Assembly (NCBI GenBank): GCA_020633995.1
Contig: JACKCO010000003.1
Span: 558,001-622,000 of the forward strand
Source of the DNA: Campylobacterota bacterium
Lineage (GTDB): Bacteria; Babelota; Babeliae; Babelales; RVW-14
DNA length: 64,000 nucleotides
Direction of reading: 5' to 3'
The translations under genes and the position numbers were made by a program. The first letter of the stretch is position 1, and the number at the start of each line of letters is the position of its first letter. Below the pieces are notes generated by a model. It had not been told where the DNA came from and ran no database searches. It saw only the letters and a list, made by a program, of their open reading frames with translations. This document shows positions 36,799 to 46,221 of the stretch, one piece after another.

Positions 36799-37890
36799 AT
36801 GAGATGTATTAGAGTTGAAAATGTATCTAAGTCCTATGATGGTGAGTTAGTTCTTGATAATCTCAGTTTGGAGATTCCAGCGGGGCAGTTTTTTGCATTG
36901 CTAGGACCTAGCGGGTGTGGTAAAACAAGTTTGCTTCGTCTCATTGCAGGCCTTGAAACCGTTGACTCGGGAAAAATTTTTTTAGGTGATGACGACATCA
37001 CTCATCAGCCGATTTACAAGCGTCGTATTAATACTGTTTTTCAGCAATATGCGCTATTTCCTCACTTAACAGTTGCTGAAAATGTTGCGTATGCTCTACG
37101 AATCAAAAATGTTACAGAAAAAGAAATTAGCAATCGTGTTCGTGAAGCGCTTAAGATGGTCAGGCTAAGTGGATTTGAGCAAAAGCATCCGCGAAACCTG
37201 TCTGGAGGGCAGCAGCAACGTGTTGCGATTGCACGGGCCATTATTAGCCAACCAGACGTCCTGTTGCTTGATGAACCGCTCGCAGCGCTTGATCTTAAGC
37301 TTAAAGAGCAGATGCTGATCGAGTTGAGTGAATTGCAAGAAAAATTGCAAACAACTTTTGTTTATGTGACGCATGACCAATTTGAAGCATTGACAGTAAC
37401 TGATCGTATGACGATCATGAATGTTAATGGGCGTATTGAGCAAATTGGCACGCCCAAAGAAATTTATGAATTCCCAGCATCACGCTTTGTAGCGACATTT
37501 GTGGGTAGTACGAATATCATTGAAGGTGTGTTTAGACTCGAATACAACGAGCAATTGCTCGAGGTTGAAGGCATTGGCATGTTTAAAGTTTATTTTTCTG
37601 CTCAGAAACCTTGGATGATTCCTGGATGTCGTTTATACATGAGTATTCGTCCTGAAAAAATATTGATTAGCAAAAAAGAGATTGCAGGCTTTTCAAATCA
37701 CCTGAAAGGCATTGTGGTTGACCGTGTGTACCATGGTCGTTCTACTCAGTACCGTGTTAAGCTGAAAAATGGTAGTCTGCTGATTGTATTTGAACAGAAT
37801 GAGGAACACTTCCCGCACGAAACAATTGACTATGATGATGAGGTAAATCTCTACTTTCAAAAAGAGAATATTGTTTTGTTGGAGCACTAA
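36799..37890 (+). CDS. potA: Spermidine/putrescine ABC transporter ATPase PotA
   Basis: 363 residues. Powers uptake of polyamines through PotB-PotC. Walker A GPSGCGKTSLL, Q-loop FQQYALFPHLTVAENVAYAL, signature LSGGQQQRVAIARAI and Walker B LLLDEPLAALDLKLKEQM are intact; the C-terminal TOBE-type domain starts near residue 245 (MSIRPEKILI). AGAGGTGAG precedes the ATG. Its TAA overlaps the potB ATG (TAATG). The order potA-potB-potC-potD and the tight spacing are typical of a single operon. Confidence 0.94.
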   Translation: MRCIRVENVSKSYDGELVLDNLSLEIPAGQFFALLGPSGCGKTSLLRLIAGLETVDSGKIFLGDDDITHQPIYKRRINTVFQQYALFPHLTVAENVAYALRIKNVTEKEISNRVREALKMVRLSGFEQKHPRNLSGGQQQRVAIARAIISQPDVLLLDEPLAALDLKLKEQMLIELSELQEKLQTTFVYVTHDQFEALTVTDRMTIMNVNGRIEQIGTPKEIYEFPASRFVATFVGSTNIIEGVFRLEYNEQLLEVEGIGMFKVYFSAQKPWMIPGCRLYMSIRPEKILISKKEIAGFSNHLKGIVVDRVYHGRSTQYRVKLKNGSLLIVFEQNEEHFPHETIDYDDEVNLYFQKENIVLLEH

Positions 37891-38774
37891 TGAAATTTTT
37901 GACAAATATTTTTGTCGAGGAACCTCCATTTTTGTTTGCATGCCCTGCACTTATGTGGCAGGTACTATTTTTATATTTGCCGCTATTTGTTTTAATGCTT
38001 CATAGTTTCTCTTTTTTTGATCCAACCACGTACACTATTACTTTTACTTTTCAATTTTACCGGCAGGTTTTGAATTGGCTTTATTTTAGCATCATTGTTC
38101 GGTCATTTATTTTGGCATGCGCGACATCGGTGGTAACGCTTTTAGTAGCCTACCCTGTTGCCTATTTTCTTGCCATGAAAATTCCTAAGCGCTTTAGTCC
38201 AATTTTGCTCTTTTCGTTACTGCTACCTTCATGGATAACAATTGTAGTACAAATATACGCCTGGTTTTTCTTCCTTGGTAGGAATGGACAGCTGAGTTAT
38301 TTTTTATATAAAATTGGTATCTTTTCTCAGCCGTTGCACTTGTTGAATAATTATTTTGCGGTTTTAGTTGGCATGACTTCGTTTTTTTTGCCATTTATGA
38401 TTTTGCCCATCTATGCAGTGCTTGAAAAAATGGACAAGAGATTGCTAGAAGTTTCAGCTGATTTGGGGGCAAATAGAATGCAAACTTTTTGGCGCGTTAT
38501 TTTTCCATTATCGCTGCCTGGGGTATATGCGGGTCTTTTTCTAGTATTTATCCCTGCATTTGGCGAATTTGTCGTTCCCGCAATGCTTGGCGGGGGAAAG
38601 TATTTGCTGTGGGGCAATGTTATTGTCGACAAATTTCTGCGTATTAGAAATTGGCGTGCAGGTTCTGCGGTTGCTGCAATGGGAATTGCTTGTATGATTT
38701 TAGCGCTGATAATTTTGTATCTCTTGCTTCGACTGATACGCTTGTTGAATAAAAAGTCATCACTAGCTCGGTAG
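37890..38774 (+). CDS. potB: Polyamine ABC transporter permease PotB
   Basis: 294 residues, six membrane helices. The EAA loop that docks on PotA reads EVSADLGANRMQTFWRVIFPLSLPG-like across residues ~188-212. It forms the membrane channel together with PotC. Its ATG overlaps the potA stop by one base and uses GGAGC in the end of potA, so translation is coupled. The N-terminus is shorter than that of E. coli PotB in the cytosolic part, with no sign of damage. Confidence 0.92.
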   Translation: MKFLTNIFVEEPPFLFACPALMWQVLFLYLPLFVLMLHSFSFFDPTTYTITFTFQFYRQVLNWLYFSIIVRSFILACATSVVTLLVAYPVAYFLAMKIPKRFSPILLFSLLLPSWITIVVQIYAWFFFLGRNGQLSYFLYKIGIFSQPLHLLNNYFAVLVGMTSFFLPFMILPIYAVLEKMDKRLLEVSADLGANRMQTFWRVIFPLSLPGVYAGLFLVFIPAFGEFVVPAMLGGGKYLLWGNVIVDKFLRIRNWRAGSAVAAMGIACMILALIILYLLLRLIRLLNKKSSLAR

Positions 38775-38783
38775 GAGAAAAAA

Positions 38784-39581
38784 ATGATGACTGAGCCTCA
38801 AAAAAGCTTTTTTAAGCTTTTACATCCTTTTTATGTAGCTTTTGTTTATCTGTTTTTGTATTTGCCCATTTTGATTATGGTGCTTTTTTCATTTAATGAT
38901 TCGGCAGACTCTGTCCACTGGGTGGGGTTTTCACTTCGGTGGTATCGCAAGTTAATCAATACTCCTGAGATTTTGAATGCACTTAAGGCGTCACTCATCG
39001 TAGCCGGCTTTACTACGGTGATCAGCGTTGTATTGGGAACATGTCTTGTGATGGCAAGTAAATGGTGGCGATCATCGATATTGTTTAACTTTTTTTATGC
39101 AAATGTCCTGCTACCAGAGCTTATTTTGGCCATTAGTGTTTTAAGCATATTTACCTTTTTTCAAATACCTGTTGGTTATGGTAGTCTGATTACCGGCCAT
39201 ACGGTACTTGGGCTTGGTTTTGTTATACCTATTGTGCGCGCACGGTTTATTGAGCTTGATCCAATGCTTACCGAAGCTTCGCTTGATTTGGGTGCGACGT
39301 ATCCTCAAACGGTTCGTAAAGTGGTTCTACCACTTCTTAAGCCATCTTTGATTGCTTCCGCTTTACTTGTTTTTACACTATCGATGGATGATTTTTTGAT
39401 TTCATTTTTCTGTTGTGGGCCTGAGGTACAAACACTTTCTGTGTATGTGTATTCTATGATTAACATTAGTATTGATCCAACGATAAATGCTGTCTCTGCG
39501 GTGTTTCTGGCGATTAGTAGCTTGTTGGTTCTGCTTTTGTCGTCACTTAAAGTCATTGACCAGGTTATAACGTATGAATAG
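38784..39581 (+). CDS. potC: Polyamine ABC transporter permease PotC
   Basis: 265 residues, six membrane helices, EAA loop EASLDLGATYPQTVRKVVLP near residue 170. The start SLRWYRKLINTPEILNALKA after the first helix is characteristic of PotC/PotI. AGGAGA precedes the ATG, and a second ATG follows immediately. The 3' end overlaps potD by eight bases. Confidence 0.93.
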   Translation: MMTEPQKSFFKLLHPFYVAFVYLFLYLPILIMVLFSFNDSADSVHWVGFSLRWYRKLINTPEILNALKASLIVAGFTTVISVVLGTCLVMASKWWRSSILFNFFYANVLLPELILAISVLSIFTFFQIPVGYGSLITGHTVLGLGFVIPIVRARFIELDPMLTEASLDLGATYPQTVRKVVLPLLKPSLIASALLVFTLSMDDFLISFFCCGPEVQTLSVYVYSMINISIDPTINAVSAVFLAISSLLVLLLSSLKVIDQVITYE

Positions 39582-40683
39582 TGGAAATTTTTTTGTAAGT
39601 GCAATGCGTAAGTTTTTTATAGTAATGGTATATTTTGCGATACTTGCAGGATTTCTCTATTTTCCGGTACTTAAGGATTTTCTTCGTAGAGATGTTACGC
39701 TGAATGTTTATGTTTTGCCTGATCGCATATCATCACAGGCCATCAAGATTTTTGAACGGCATACGGGCGTCAAGGTTAACGTCAAATTTTTTGAATCAGA
39801 TGAAGAGCTTTATGCAAAGTTTAAAATTACTGGCGGAGAGGGTTACGATGTTGTTTTGGCATCAGATTATACGGTGCACCCTTTAATCAAGGACGGTATG
39901 CTGACAAAGCTTGATCATGAAAAAATCCCTAGCATGAGAGAGCTGAATAAATTGCTTGTTGGCAAAGACTTTGATCCGCATAACACGTATTCACTTCCCC
40001 TTGGTTGGTTAGTGTATGGTGTTGTTTTCGATCGCAAACTTATTGTTGACCGAGATCTAATAGATGGTTTCGAGTTGCTTTATGCCAACCCTGCAGAGCT
40101 AGTCAAAAAAGGGATAGTGAAGAAGTCGTACAAGATTGCAATACCCGATGAGCCGCGGGAAATCTTTATGATGACGGCCCTGTCGTTGTATGGACGGGTA
40201 GATGGTTTGCGTGATAAAAATTTAAATGAAATACAGAATTTGTTAATTAAACAGCGTGCATGGGTTGAGAGTTACTCTTTATCAAATATGCCACATTTTT
40301 TATTGAGTGGTGTTGTGCCGGTAGCACTTTTCCCGACAGTCTATCTCAAACGTATATCAGGTGGCGCAACAAGCTTTGAATTTGTTGTGCCTAAGCAGGG
40401 TGGGCTTATGGTTCTTGAAAGTCTTGCGATTACTCGTACATGTAAAATTCCAGAACAAGCACATCAATTTATTGATTTTATTTTGTCGGAAGACATTGCC
40501 CGTATTCATGCTGAGACGTACAACTACTACGTTTCAAATCAAGTAGCGTATGGTTATCAGCGCGAGTTACTGGGGCCAGACCTTACTCCAGATGACCAGA
40601 CCCTCGATAGGCTTTATTCCATAAGTCAGTATGTTCCGCTTGAAGTTATCGAAGATATTTGGCTAGCAGTGCGAGGCTCGTAA
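39574..40683 (+). CDS. potD: Polyamine-binding protein PotD
   Basis: 369 residues, an extracytoplasmic solute-binding protein of the spermidine/putrescine family. One hydrophobic segment at ~13-30 serves as a signal or anchor; there is no lipobox. The mature part has LNVYVLPDRISSQAIKIFER, then YDVVLASDYTVHPLIKDGML and YSLPLGWLVYGVVFDRKLI, where E. coli PotD has its polyamine-site residues. The order after potABC makes the assignment firm, though substrate preference is not. The start overlaps potC; an ATG ten codons later (39604) is an alternative. Confidence 0.9.
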   Translation: MNSGNFFVSAMRKFFIVMVYFAILAGFLYFPVLKDFLRRDVTLNVYVLPDRISSQAIKIFERHTGVKVNVKFFESDEELYAKFKITGGEGYDVVLASDYTVHPLIKDGMLTKLDHEKIPSMRELNKLLVGKDFDPHNTYSLPLGWLVYGVVFDRKLIVDRDLIDGFELLYANPAELVKKGIVKKSYKIAIPDEPREIFMMTALSLYGRVDGLRDKNLNEIQNLLIKQRAWVESYSLSNMPHFLLSGVVPVALFPTVYLKRISGGATSFEFVVPKQGGLMVLESLAITRTCKIPEQAHQFIDFILSEDIARIHAETYNYYVSNQVAYGYQRELLGPDLTPDDQTLDRLYSISQYVPLEVIEDIWLAVRGS

Positions 40684-40707
40684 ATTATTTAAGAAAAGTG
40701 AGGATGC

Positions 40708-41961
40708 ATGAATCGAGTTATAACGCGCTTTGAAAAAATTAAGAGATTGTTTTTGAACAAAGAGGGGTACTTTGAAGAGGTTATACGTGAGTTTGAAAAC
40801 AAAAAATCTAAGCGCTTATACCAAGAAGCATCACAACTTTTGGCCAAGGCACGAAATGAACAAGAAAGACTTAGTGAGCTTAAGCGGGTCATAGAGCGGG
40901 ATGATCTTGCAGGAGTCGATGAGTTCAAGGCCTTGTTAAAATCTTTCAAGAAAAATTACAGGGACTTAGTTGCTATAACCAAGCCGTTTTGGAAAGAGCT
41001 TCTTGAAGAGTTAATTATCCCACTTGCAATCATTATCATTTTACAAATGTTTGTTTTTGGTCTGTATCATGTTCCTTCCGGTTCGGCTGAGCCAAATTTG
41101 TTGGTGGGTGACCGCATCTGGGGAAATAAGACTGCCTATTACTTTAACCCCGTGCAGCGTGGCGATTTGGTTTTGCTTGATAACCCAGAATTTGTCTATG
41201 ACAAGTCAAGTAAGTTCAAGTATCTCTGGCAGCGGTATATTGGTATAGCAGTACCATTTTTAGGGATAGCAGAGGGGCCAGAGGTTCCAAACATGGTTAA
41301 ACGAGTTATAGCCATCCCCGGAGACACCATTGAAGGTAGAGTTGATGAAAACAATCACCCCGTTATTTATTTGAATGGTGAAGTGCTTAAAGAACCGTAT
41401 GTCAATCAGCATCCACTGATTGTACTTAAAAAAACAGCTGGCCTGATAGATCAGTCCTGGGTGCCTTTTTTTAAGGTTCCAGATTTTATTCGTAGGCAGG
41501 AAAAGCTTGTTCGTTACACGCACGATATTACTCGTCCATATGATAAGCAGCCTTACTATTGCGTTGAAGAGGATGAAATAAAAACAAAGCCTGGCAGTAA
41601 TATGCCCATTTTGATTCAGCCAAATACTTCAACATCGAGTAGCGCGCTACTATGGGGAAGCGTTCAACGCATTAATCGTGATATCTTTGGACCCATTACT
41701 ATTCCTGAAGGAAAATATTGGGTTATGGGAGACAGTCGCAAGAATAGCGCAGACAGCCGTTGGTTTGGCTTACTAGATAGAAGTTTGATTTATGGGCGTG
41801 CGAGTTTTGTTTTGTACTCGGTTGATAGTGAGGAATCGTTTTGGATTTTTGATTTGATCAAGCATCCGGTTGCTTTTTGGACCAAGCATGTGCGATGGAA
41901 TAGATTCTTTAAGCCGTTGTGGACGTACAATAGATGGAAAGGTTCAAAGACTGAGGAATAA
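40708..41961 (+). CDS. lepB: Signal peptidase I with N-terminal cytosolic extension (copy 1)
   Basis: 417 residues. Cleaves Sec and Tat signal peptides at the outer face of the membrane. About 100 charged, helical residues precede a single membrane helix (~103-121). The nucleophile is Ser126 in VPSGSAEPNLLVGD and the general base Lys198 in VKRVIAIPGDTIEG; box E reads GDSRKNSADSRWFG. The usual S-M-x-P around the serine is S-A-E-P here. A segment of ~100 residues separates boxes D and E, longer than in small SPases. It follows potD by 24 bases. A second copy lies at 44974. Confidence 0.92.
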   Translation: MNRVITRFEKIKRLFLNKEGYFEEVIREFENKKSKRLYQEASQLLAKARNEQERLSELKRVIERDDLAGVDEFKALLKSFKKNYRDLVAITKPFWKELLEELIIPLAIIIILQMFVFGLYHVPSGSAEPNLLVGDRIWGNKTAYYFNPVQRGDLVLLDNPEFVYDKSSKFKYLWQRYIGIAVPFLGIAEGPEVPNMVKRVIAIPGDTIEGRVDENNHPVIYLNGEVLKEPYVNQHPLIVLKKTAGLIDQSWVPFFKVPDFIRRQEKLVRYTHDITRPYDKQPYYCVEEDEIKTKPGSNMPILIQPNTSTSSSALLWGSVQRINRDIFGPITIPEGKYWVMGDSRKNSADSRWFGLLDRSLIYGRASFVLYSVDSEESFWIFDLIKHPVAFWTKHVRWNRFFKPLWTYNRWKGSKTEE

Positions 41962-41994
41962 AAAAGCGGGGCTGGGAAAAAACCCGAGCCCCAC
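41961..41994 (-). terminator. Terminator between convergent genes
   Basis: GCGGGGCT-GGG/CCC-AGCCCCAC stem with an A-rich loop. The six A at 41961-41966 become a T-run on the minus strand, so it mainly ends the Nudix gene transcript and probably also blocks lepB read-through. Confidence 0.75.
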
Positions 41995-42035
41995 TTTGTT
42001 GAGGTTGAGAGCTTAGATAAATCCAAGCTTTTTTA

Positions 42036-43169
42036 TTACCTTGAGCTACGGCCTTTTCTGCTTGCTCTGGCATCGCGTGATCTACCACCGCGACCTTTGC
42101 TACGACCGCCACTACGACTGCTTCGTCCTCCACCGCGACCACGACGAGAACCGCTTCTGTCACCTCTACGGCTTTGTTTTTCCATTCGTCCGCCTCGGCG
42201 ACCACCACGACCTCTGTCATGACGTCTTGGTTTATCACTTTCTTCTTCTGAGTCAGCATCTTCGCTAATCTTTTTAATGTTAGGATTTACAGAAAGAAAA
42301 CCTTTGATCATCTTTTTACCAGCATGCTTATTGAATTTTTTGTAAGCATCAATAGCCATTTGTTTGTGATCTTTTGCAAACCATTCTGAATCAGGGATAG
42401 CTTCAATTTCTTCAAGCGTTGCAATGCGTACCTGGCCAGCTTCAGCAGTCTCTTTTGGAGTGTCTGACGTGATACCCGCATAGCAGAATGAGACGATATG
42501 TTGGCGAGCATCACGATGAGGATCGTCATAGACACCAATTAACTTGGTACTTTCAACAGGAACGCTAATCTCAACTTCTTCTGCCGCTTCGCGAATACCG
42601 CTTTCTACTGCAGTTTCAAAGTATTGAGTAAAGCCGCCAATTGGAGCCCATTTTTTATCTGCCTTACGTTCGATAATGATTAAGCCTTCAACCTTGCCTG
42701 TTGCTGGGTTCATGTAAAAAGTAAGCAAATCAGTCGCAGTGTAAGGACCCTCTTGGGTTGTTAGCATCCAATGAAAGGGTTCTGTAAGTTTTTCAGCAAT
42801 TTCTCGGAATTGGTGATGCACTGCCAGGTAACGCATAACATCGTTAAATGAACAATCATAGCGTCCAATCGTTTTGCCTGGAAATTCATGTTCAAGTTCC
42901 TTTTGAAGATCTTCAGATAGCTGATTTTGGTCGATTGACTCTAAAAATTGTTTTACTGGACCTTTTTTGAATTCAAGTAGTAAGTTGCGAAGTTCTTGGA
43001 ATTTGTCGTAGGCGTATGATGTGCCGCGTTCTGCAGCACTTGCTTTGGCAGCATCAAGCTTTTTTTGTCCCAGTTCTTCAAGCTTTGCATTGAAAGTTAC
43101 TTCAGCGTGTGCAAGGCCTGAAGTACTCAGTAAAAGACCTACTAGAAACAAATATCTTTTGGAGTACAT
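42036..43169 (-). CDS. Exported Nudix hydrolase with RGG-rich tail
   Basis: 377 residues. Signal peptide MYSKRYLFLVGLLLSTSGLAHA. A Nudix box lies near residue 190: GGFTQYFETAVESGIREAAEEVEI, matching GX5EX7REUXEEXGU except Glu for the last Gly. Such enzymes hydrolyse nucleoside-diphosphate-linked compounds; the substrate is unknown. From ~305 the protein turns into an acidic stretch (DADSEEESDK) and then about 65 residues of Arg/Gly/Ser with many RGG/RGR units, like eukaryotic RNA-binding RGG domains. I chose this ATG because GAGAGGA stands just before it; the frame stays open 15 codons further up. Export of a Nudix enzyme and the tail are both unusual. Confidence 0.82.
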   Translation of the reverse strand: MYSKRYLFLVGLLLSTSGLAHAEVTFNAKLEELGQKKLDAAKASAAERGTSYAYDKFQELRNLLLEFKKGPVKQFLESIDQNQLSEDLQKELEHEFPGKTIGRYDCSFNDVMRYLAVHHQFREIAEKLTEPFHWMLTTQEGPYTATDLLTFYMNPATGKVEGLIIIERKADKKWAPIGGFTQYFETAVESGIREAAEEVEISVPVESTKLIGVYDDPHRDARQHIVSFCYAGITSDTPKETAEAGQVRIATLEEIEAIPDSEWFAKDHKQMAIDAYKKFNKHAGKKMIKGFLSVNPNIKKISEDADSEEESDKPRRHDRGRGGRRGGRMEKQSRRGDRSGSRRGRGGGRSSRSGGRSKGRGGRSRDARASRKGRSSR

Positions 43170-43650
43170 AATATCCTCTCTCGGAAATGGGTTTGACCTA
43201 TGGTTAACTATCATAAATATGCCACAAGTTTATTAATAATTTCAATTATTTAATATTTTTAATCAGAGTTCGTCTTACATGTATCGTTGCCATTCTTTAA
43301 AACGACCAAAAAAACCTTGAAAAAAGCCCGATTTTACGGCATGATTGAGTGGTAAAATGTTATATTACAGGTTTTAGGGAAGGATTATAACGTGGGACAA
43401 ATAGGTAAAGTCGGCAAAAAGAATGTTTCTAAATGGACTAGAACCAAGCGTTTGAGCTGCTATATTTGTGTGCTCATGTCCCTCTCTCTGCTAAGCACGG
43501 TTTTTCAAAACCTTTTCATGATGCGCTTTGGCGCATAATTTCCGATATATCTCTCGACACTTTTGTTACTCGTATTTAGTGCTATTTTTGTTTACAATGC
43601 AAGCAGCATTGTAGGCTTGTTTTCTTTCTATTTTTATAAGGAGTTTTCTT
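43170..43650. other. Intergenic region with one small reading frame
   Basis: About 480 bases between the Nudix gene and the permease gene. It holds the 48-codon frame at 43392 (listed separately) with a small hairpin (ATGCGC/GCGCAT) over its stop, and another hairpin, ACAATGC/GCATTGT, at 43594-43612 shortly before the permease. I found no RNA gene or repeat in it. Confidence 0.4.
43392..43538 (+). CDS. Possible 48-residue small membrane protein
   Basis: GTG-started frame of 48 codons. A basic N-terminus (GKVGKKNVSKWTRTKR) is followed by a hydrophobic stretch (CYICVLMSLSLLSTVF), the layout of a small membrane protein or leader peptide. AAGGA lies eight bases before the GTG, which is better than chance for such a short frame. 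No homologue is recognised. Its tail overlaps a small hairpin. It may be an unannotated gene or coincidence. Confidence 0.4.
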   Translation: MGQIGKVGKKNVSKWTRTKRLSCYICVLMSLSLLSTVFQNLFMMRFGA

Positions 43651-44955
43651 ATGTCTTCGCATACAAAAATATCGTTTTGGAGCGGTGTTTTAATGACTTT
43701 GAATATTATCATCGGTGCTGGTGTGTATGTTAGCTCTCAAAAAATGGCCGAAATATCTAAAGATGCAAGCTTTTTTGGCTGGGGCGTTGTTGGGCTTTTG
43801 TTGTTACCCCTGGTATGGAGTTTCTCTTATTCGACAAAAATATTCACCGGCGAGGGGGGTGGCTTTTACCAATATTGTACTCGCGGTATTAATGAGACTG
43901 CCGGGTTTTTGGCGCATTGGTTGTATGTGCTTGGCTATATAGCTGCAGATGCTGTACTCGTAGTGGTTGTCAAGGATGAGCTTGCAAAAATTGAAGGATG
44001 CTCATTTTTTGCTGATTACGGCTTTTTGACGAGTGTAGGTCTAATTCTTGTTTTCTCGCTGCTTAATTTAATTGGTTTGCAAACGATCAGCAAGATACAG
44101 AGTTATGGTACAGTACTAAAAATAATCCCATTATTAATGGTTATTGGTTGGTTTATTTTGCACCCTAATATTGGAACCATCAATATTGCCACGCCAGACC
44201 TCATGAGTATCCGCTATACAATTCCAGTGGCTATTTTTGCATTGTTTGGAACAGAAGCTTGTTGCAGTATTACTCATTTGATGGAAGGGGGGCAAGCACA
44301 GGCATCAAAAGTTATCTTTACTGCATTTGCCCTTGTTATGATCCTATACACTTCTTTTCATCTGGGCTTGGTAAGCATGATGGGAGGTTTTGGTCTTGCA
44401 GATTATGGAACATCTCAATTCCCACAGTTTTTTGAATTCTCTGGTCCGATAACAGCTTTTTTACAAACATTTGTTGGTTTTGCGATTCTGTTTAGCATGA
44501 TTAACACGTTATTTGGCATCATGCTTATGAATGTTACTAACTTGCAAACGCTTGCGGACAAAAAATTACTTCCGGGATCAGATGCATTGGTGAAAATGAA
44601 TCGCCACCACAGGCCTGTAAGGCTTGTTTGGTTGCACGCTGCAGTGTTGACTGTTTTGGTTGCTTTCGTTTCTAATTTAGGAATCTTGATGGCATTGACC
44701 AGCCTTGGCCTGTGTGCTACGTACTTGCTCAATGTCGTAGCTGTTTTGAGAACGTCATGGTTGAAAAAAGCATACGTTGGATTTGTGGGCTCACTACTTG
44801 CAATGGGATCGTGCGGTGTTTTGATGTATTACAGTTGGATCAAAATTCATGATGATGTGTTTACGCGATTTGTATACGCATCTCCAGTTATGCTTGGGGT
44901 AGTGCTTGGGCTTGTTTTATATAAAGTGGCAAAAAGCCGTCATGTACATGCATAA
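43651..44955 (+). CDS. APC-family amino acid permease
   Basis: 434 residues with about twelve membrane helices. The opening LMTLNIIIGAGVYVSSQKMA matches the APC helix-1 substrate loop (IIGAGIF in most members; here GAGVY). IPVAIFALFGTEACCSITHL is the helix-6 region. It would take up amino acids, by proton symport or exchange; the substrate cannot be read. TAAGGAG lies before the ATG. Next comes lepB copy 2 after 18 bases. Confidence 0.88.
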   Translation: MSSHTKISFWSGVLMTLNIIIGAGVYVSSQKMAEISKDASFFGWGVVGLLLLPLVWSFSYSTKIFTGEGGGFYQYCTRGINETAGFLAHWLYVLGYIAADAVLVVVVKDELAKIEGCSFFADYGFLTSVGLILVFSLLNLIGLQTISKIQSYGTVLKIIPLLMVIGWFILHPNIGTINIATPDLMSIRYTIPVAIFALFGTEACCSITHLMEGGQAQASKVIFTAFALVMILYTSFHLGLVSMMGGFGLADYGTSQFPQFFEFSGPITAFLQTFVGFAILFSMINTLFGIMLMNVTNLQTLADKKLLPGSDALVKMNRHHRPVRLVWLHAAVLTVLVAFVSNLGILMALTSLGLCATYLLNVVAVLRTSWLKKAYVGFVGSLLAMGSCGVLMYYSWIKIHDDVFTRFVYASPVMLGVVLGLVLYKVAKSRHVHA

Positions 44956-44973
44956 GGTTAAAAGGACAGTATC

Positions 44974-46221
44974 GTGGAAAGATTAGTTCAAGTATGCCAG
45001 AAGCTTGTTGCAAAATATCGATCGAAAAAATCATTTTTTGAAGAGGTGGTTGAGCGCTTTGGAAGCAAAGGACGTACGAAAGAGTTTGAGCAGGGTCAGG
45101 CGCTGTTAGAACAGGCAAATACCGCAGTGAAGAATTTGCGTTTATGGTGTCAGGACCTAGCGGATCATCCAGAGCGGATTAGTGATGTTAAAGCAGTTCG
45201 AATTGATTTGAAAAAAACGTATAAGAAACTGGTTATTCTGACCAAGCCATGGTGGCAAGAATGGACCGAGGCAATCATTGTAGCGCTATTTCTTGCGCTT
45301 ATTTTACGCAATTTTCTGTTTGGGTTGTACCATGTGCCAACAGGGTCGGCAGAACCAAATATTTTGGTAGGAGATCGAATTTGGGGCAATAAGGTTGCCT
45401 ACTACTTGGACGAAGTCAAACGCGGCGAGCTGGTCATTTTTGATAACCCTGAGTTCAGATTTGATCGTTCAAATTCTTTCAACTACTACTGGCAAAAATA
45501 TATAGGGTTTCCAATACCACTGCTTGGTCTTGGTGTTGGTCCAGATAACTGGGTTAAGCGTGTTATTGGTGTGCCAGGTGATACGGTTGAAGGGAAGATG
45601 GATGAAGATGGCAAAACTGTTGTGTATTTGAATGGGCAACGACTGAGTGAGCCTTATGTCAACACGCTGCCATTGATCAGGCTTAAAAAGAATCCAGGAC
45701 TGATTAATCCTGCCTGGGTTGGCCCGTTGCCGTTACCGAGTTTTTTGGCCAGCACCTACAAAGAAGTGCAGTATACATATGATCCATCAAGGCCTTTTGA
45801 TCAGCAACCATATTACTACGTAGAACCGTATGAAGTTGTTTATGAGTCTGGTGGCCAAAATCCAAAACTTGTTCAGCCATTTACACCGATGTATGAAAAA
45901 GTTTTAACTGCTGGCTTTAAAATACAAGAGTTTAACCGCGATGTCTTCGGCCCAATCACCATTCCTAAGGGTAAGTATTGGGTTATGGGAGATAGCCGAA
46001 AAAATAGTAGAGATAGTCGCTACTGGGGCTTGCTAGACCAAGGTTTGGTGCATGGACGAGCAAGTTTTGTGATTTACTCAATTGATAGTGAAGAGGCATT
46101 CTGGTTGTTTGATTTGATTAAGCATCCAATTGATTTTTGGGCAAAACATGTCCGTTGGAACAGATTTTTCAAAGGTTTAACACATTACAACGGAAGAAAA
46201 GATCTTCATGAAAAAGAATAA
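44974..46221 (+). CDS. lepB: Signal peptidase I with N-terminal cytosolic extension (copy 2)
   Basis: 415 residues, a full-length paralogue of the gene at 40708, starting with GTG. Same layout: ~95 charged residues, one membrane helix, Ser125 in VPTGSAEPNILVGDRIWGNK, Lys195 in VKRVIGVPGDTVEG, box E GDSRKNSRDSRYWG. The S-A-E-P spelling is shared, so the change predates the duplication. The two differ in loop sequence between boxes D and E and may divide the precursors between them. The 3' end overlaps metG by 14 bases. Confidence 0.92.
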   Translation: MERLVQVCQKLVAKYRSKKSFFEEVVERFGSKGRTKEFEQGQALLEQANTAVKNLRLWCQDLADHPERISDVKAVRIDLKKTYKKLVILTKPWWQEWTEAIIVALFLALILRNFLFGLYHVPTGSAEPNILVGDRIWGNKVAYYLDEVKRGELVIFDNPEFRFDRSNSFNYYWQKYIGFPIPLLGLGVGPDNWVKRVIGVPGDTVEGKMDEDGKTVVYLNGQRLSEPYVNTLPLIRLKKNPGLINPAWVGPLPLPSFLASTYKEVQYTYDPSRPFDQQPYYYVEPYEVVYESGGQNPKLVQPFTPMYEKVLTAGFKIQEFNRDVFGPITIPKGKYWVMGDSRKNSRDSRYWGLLDQGLVHGRASFVIYSIDSEEAFWLFDLIKHPIDFWAKHVRWNRFFKGLTHYNGRKDLHEKE

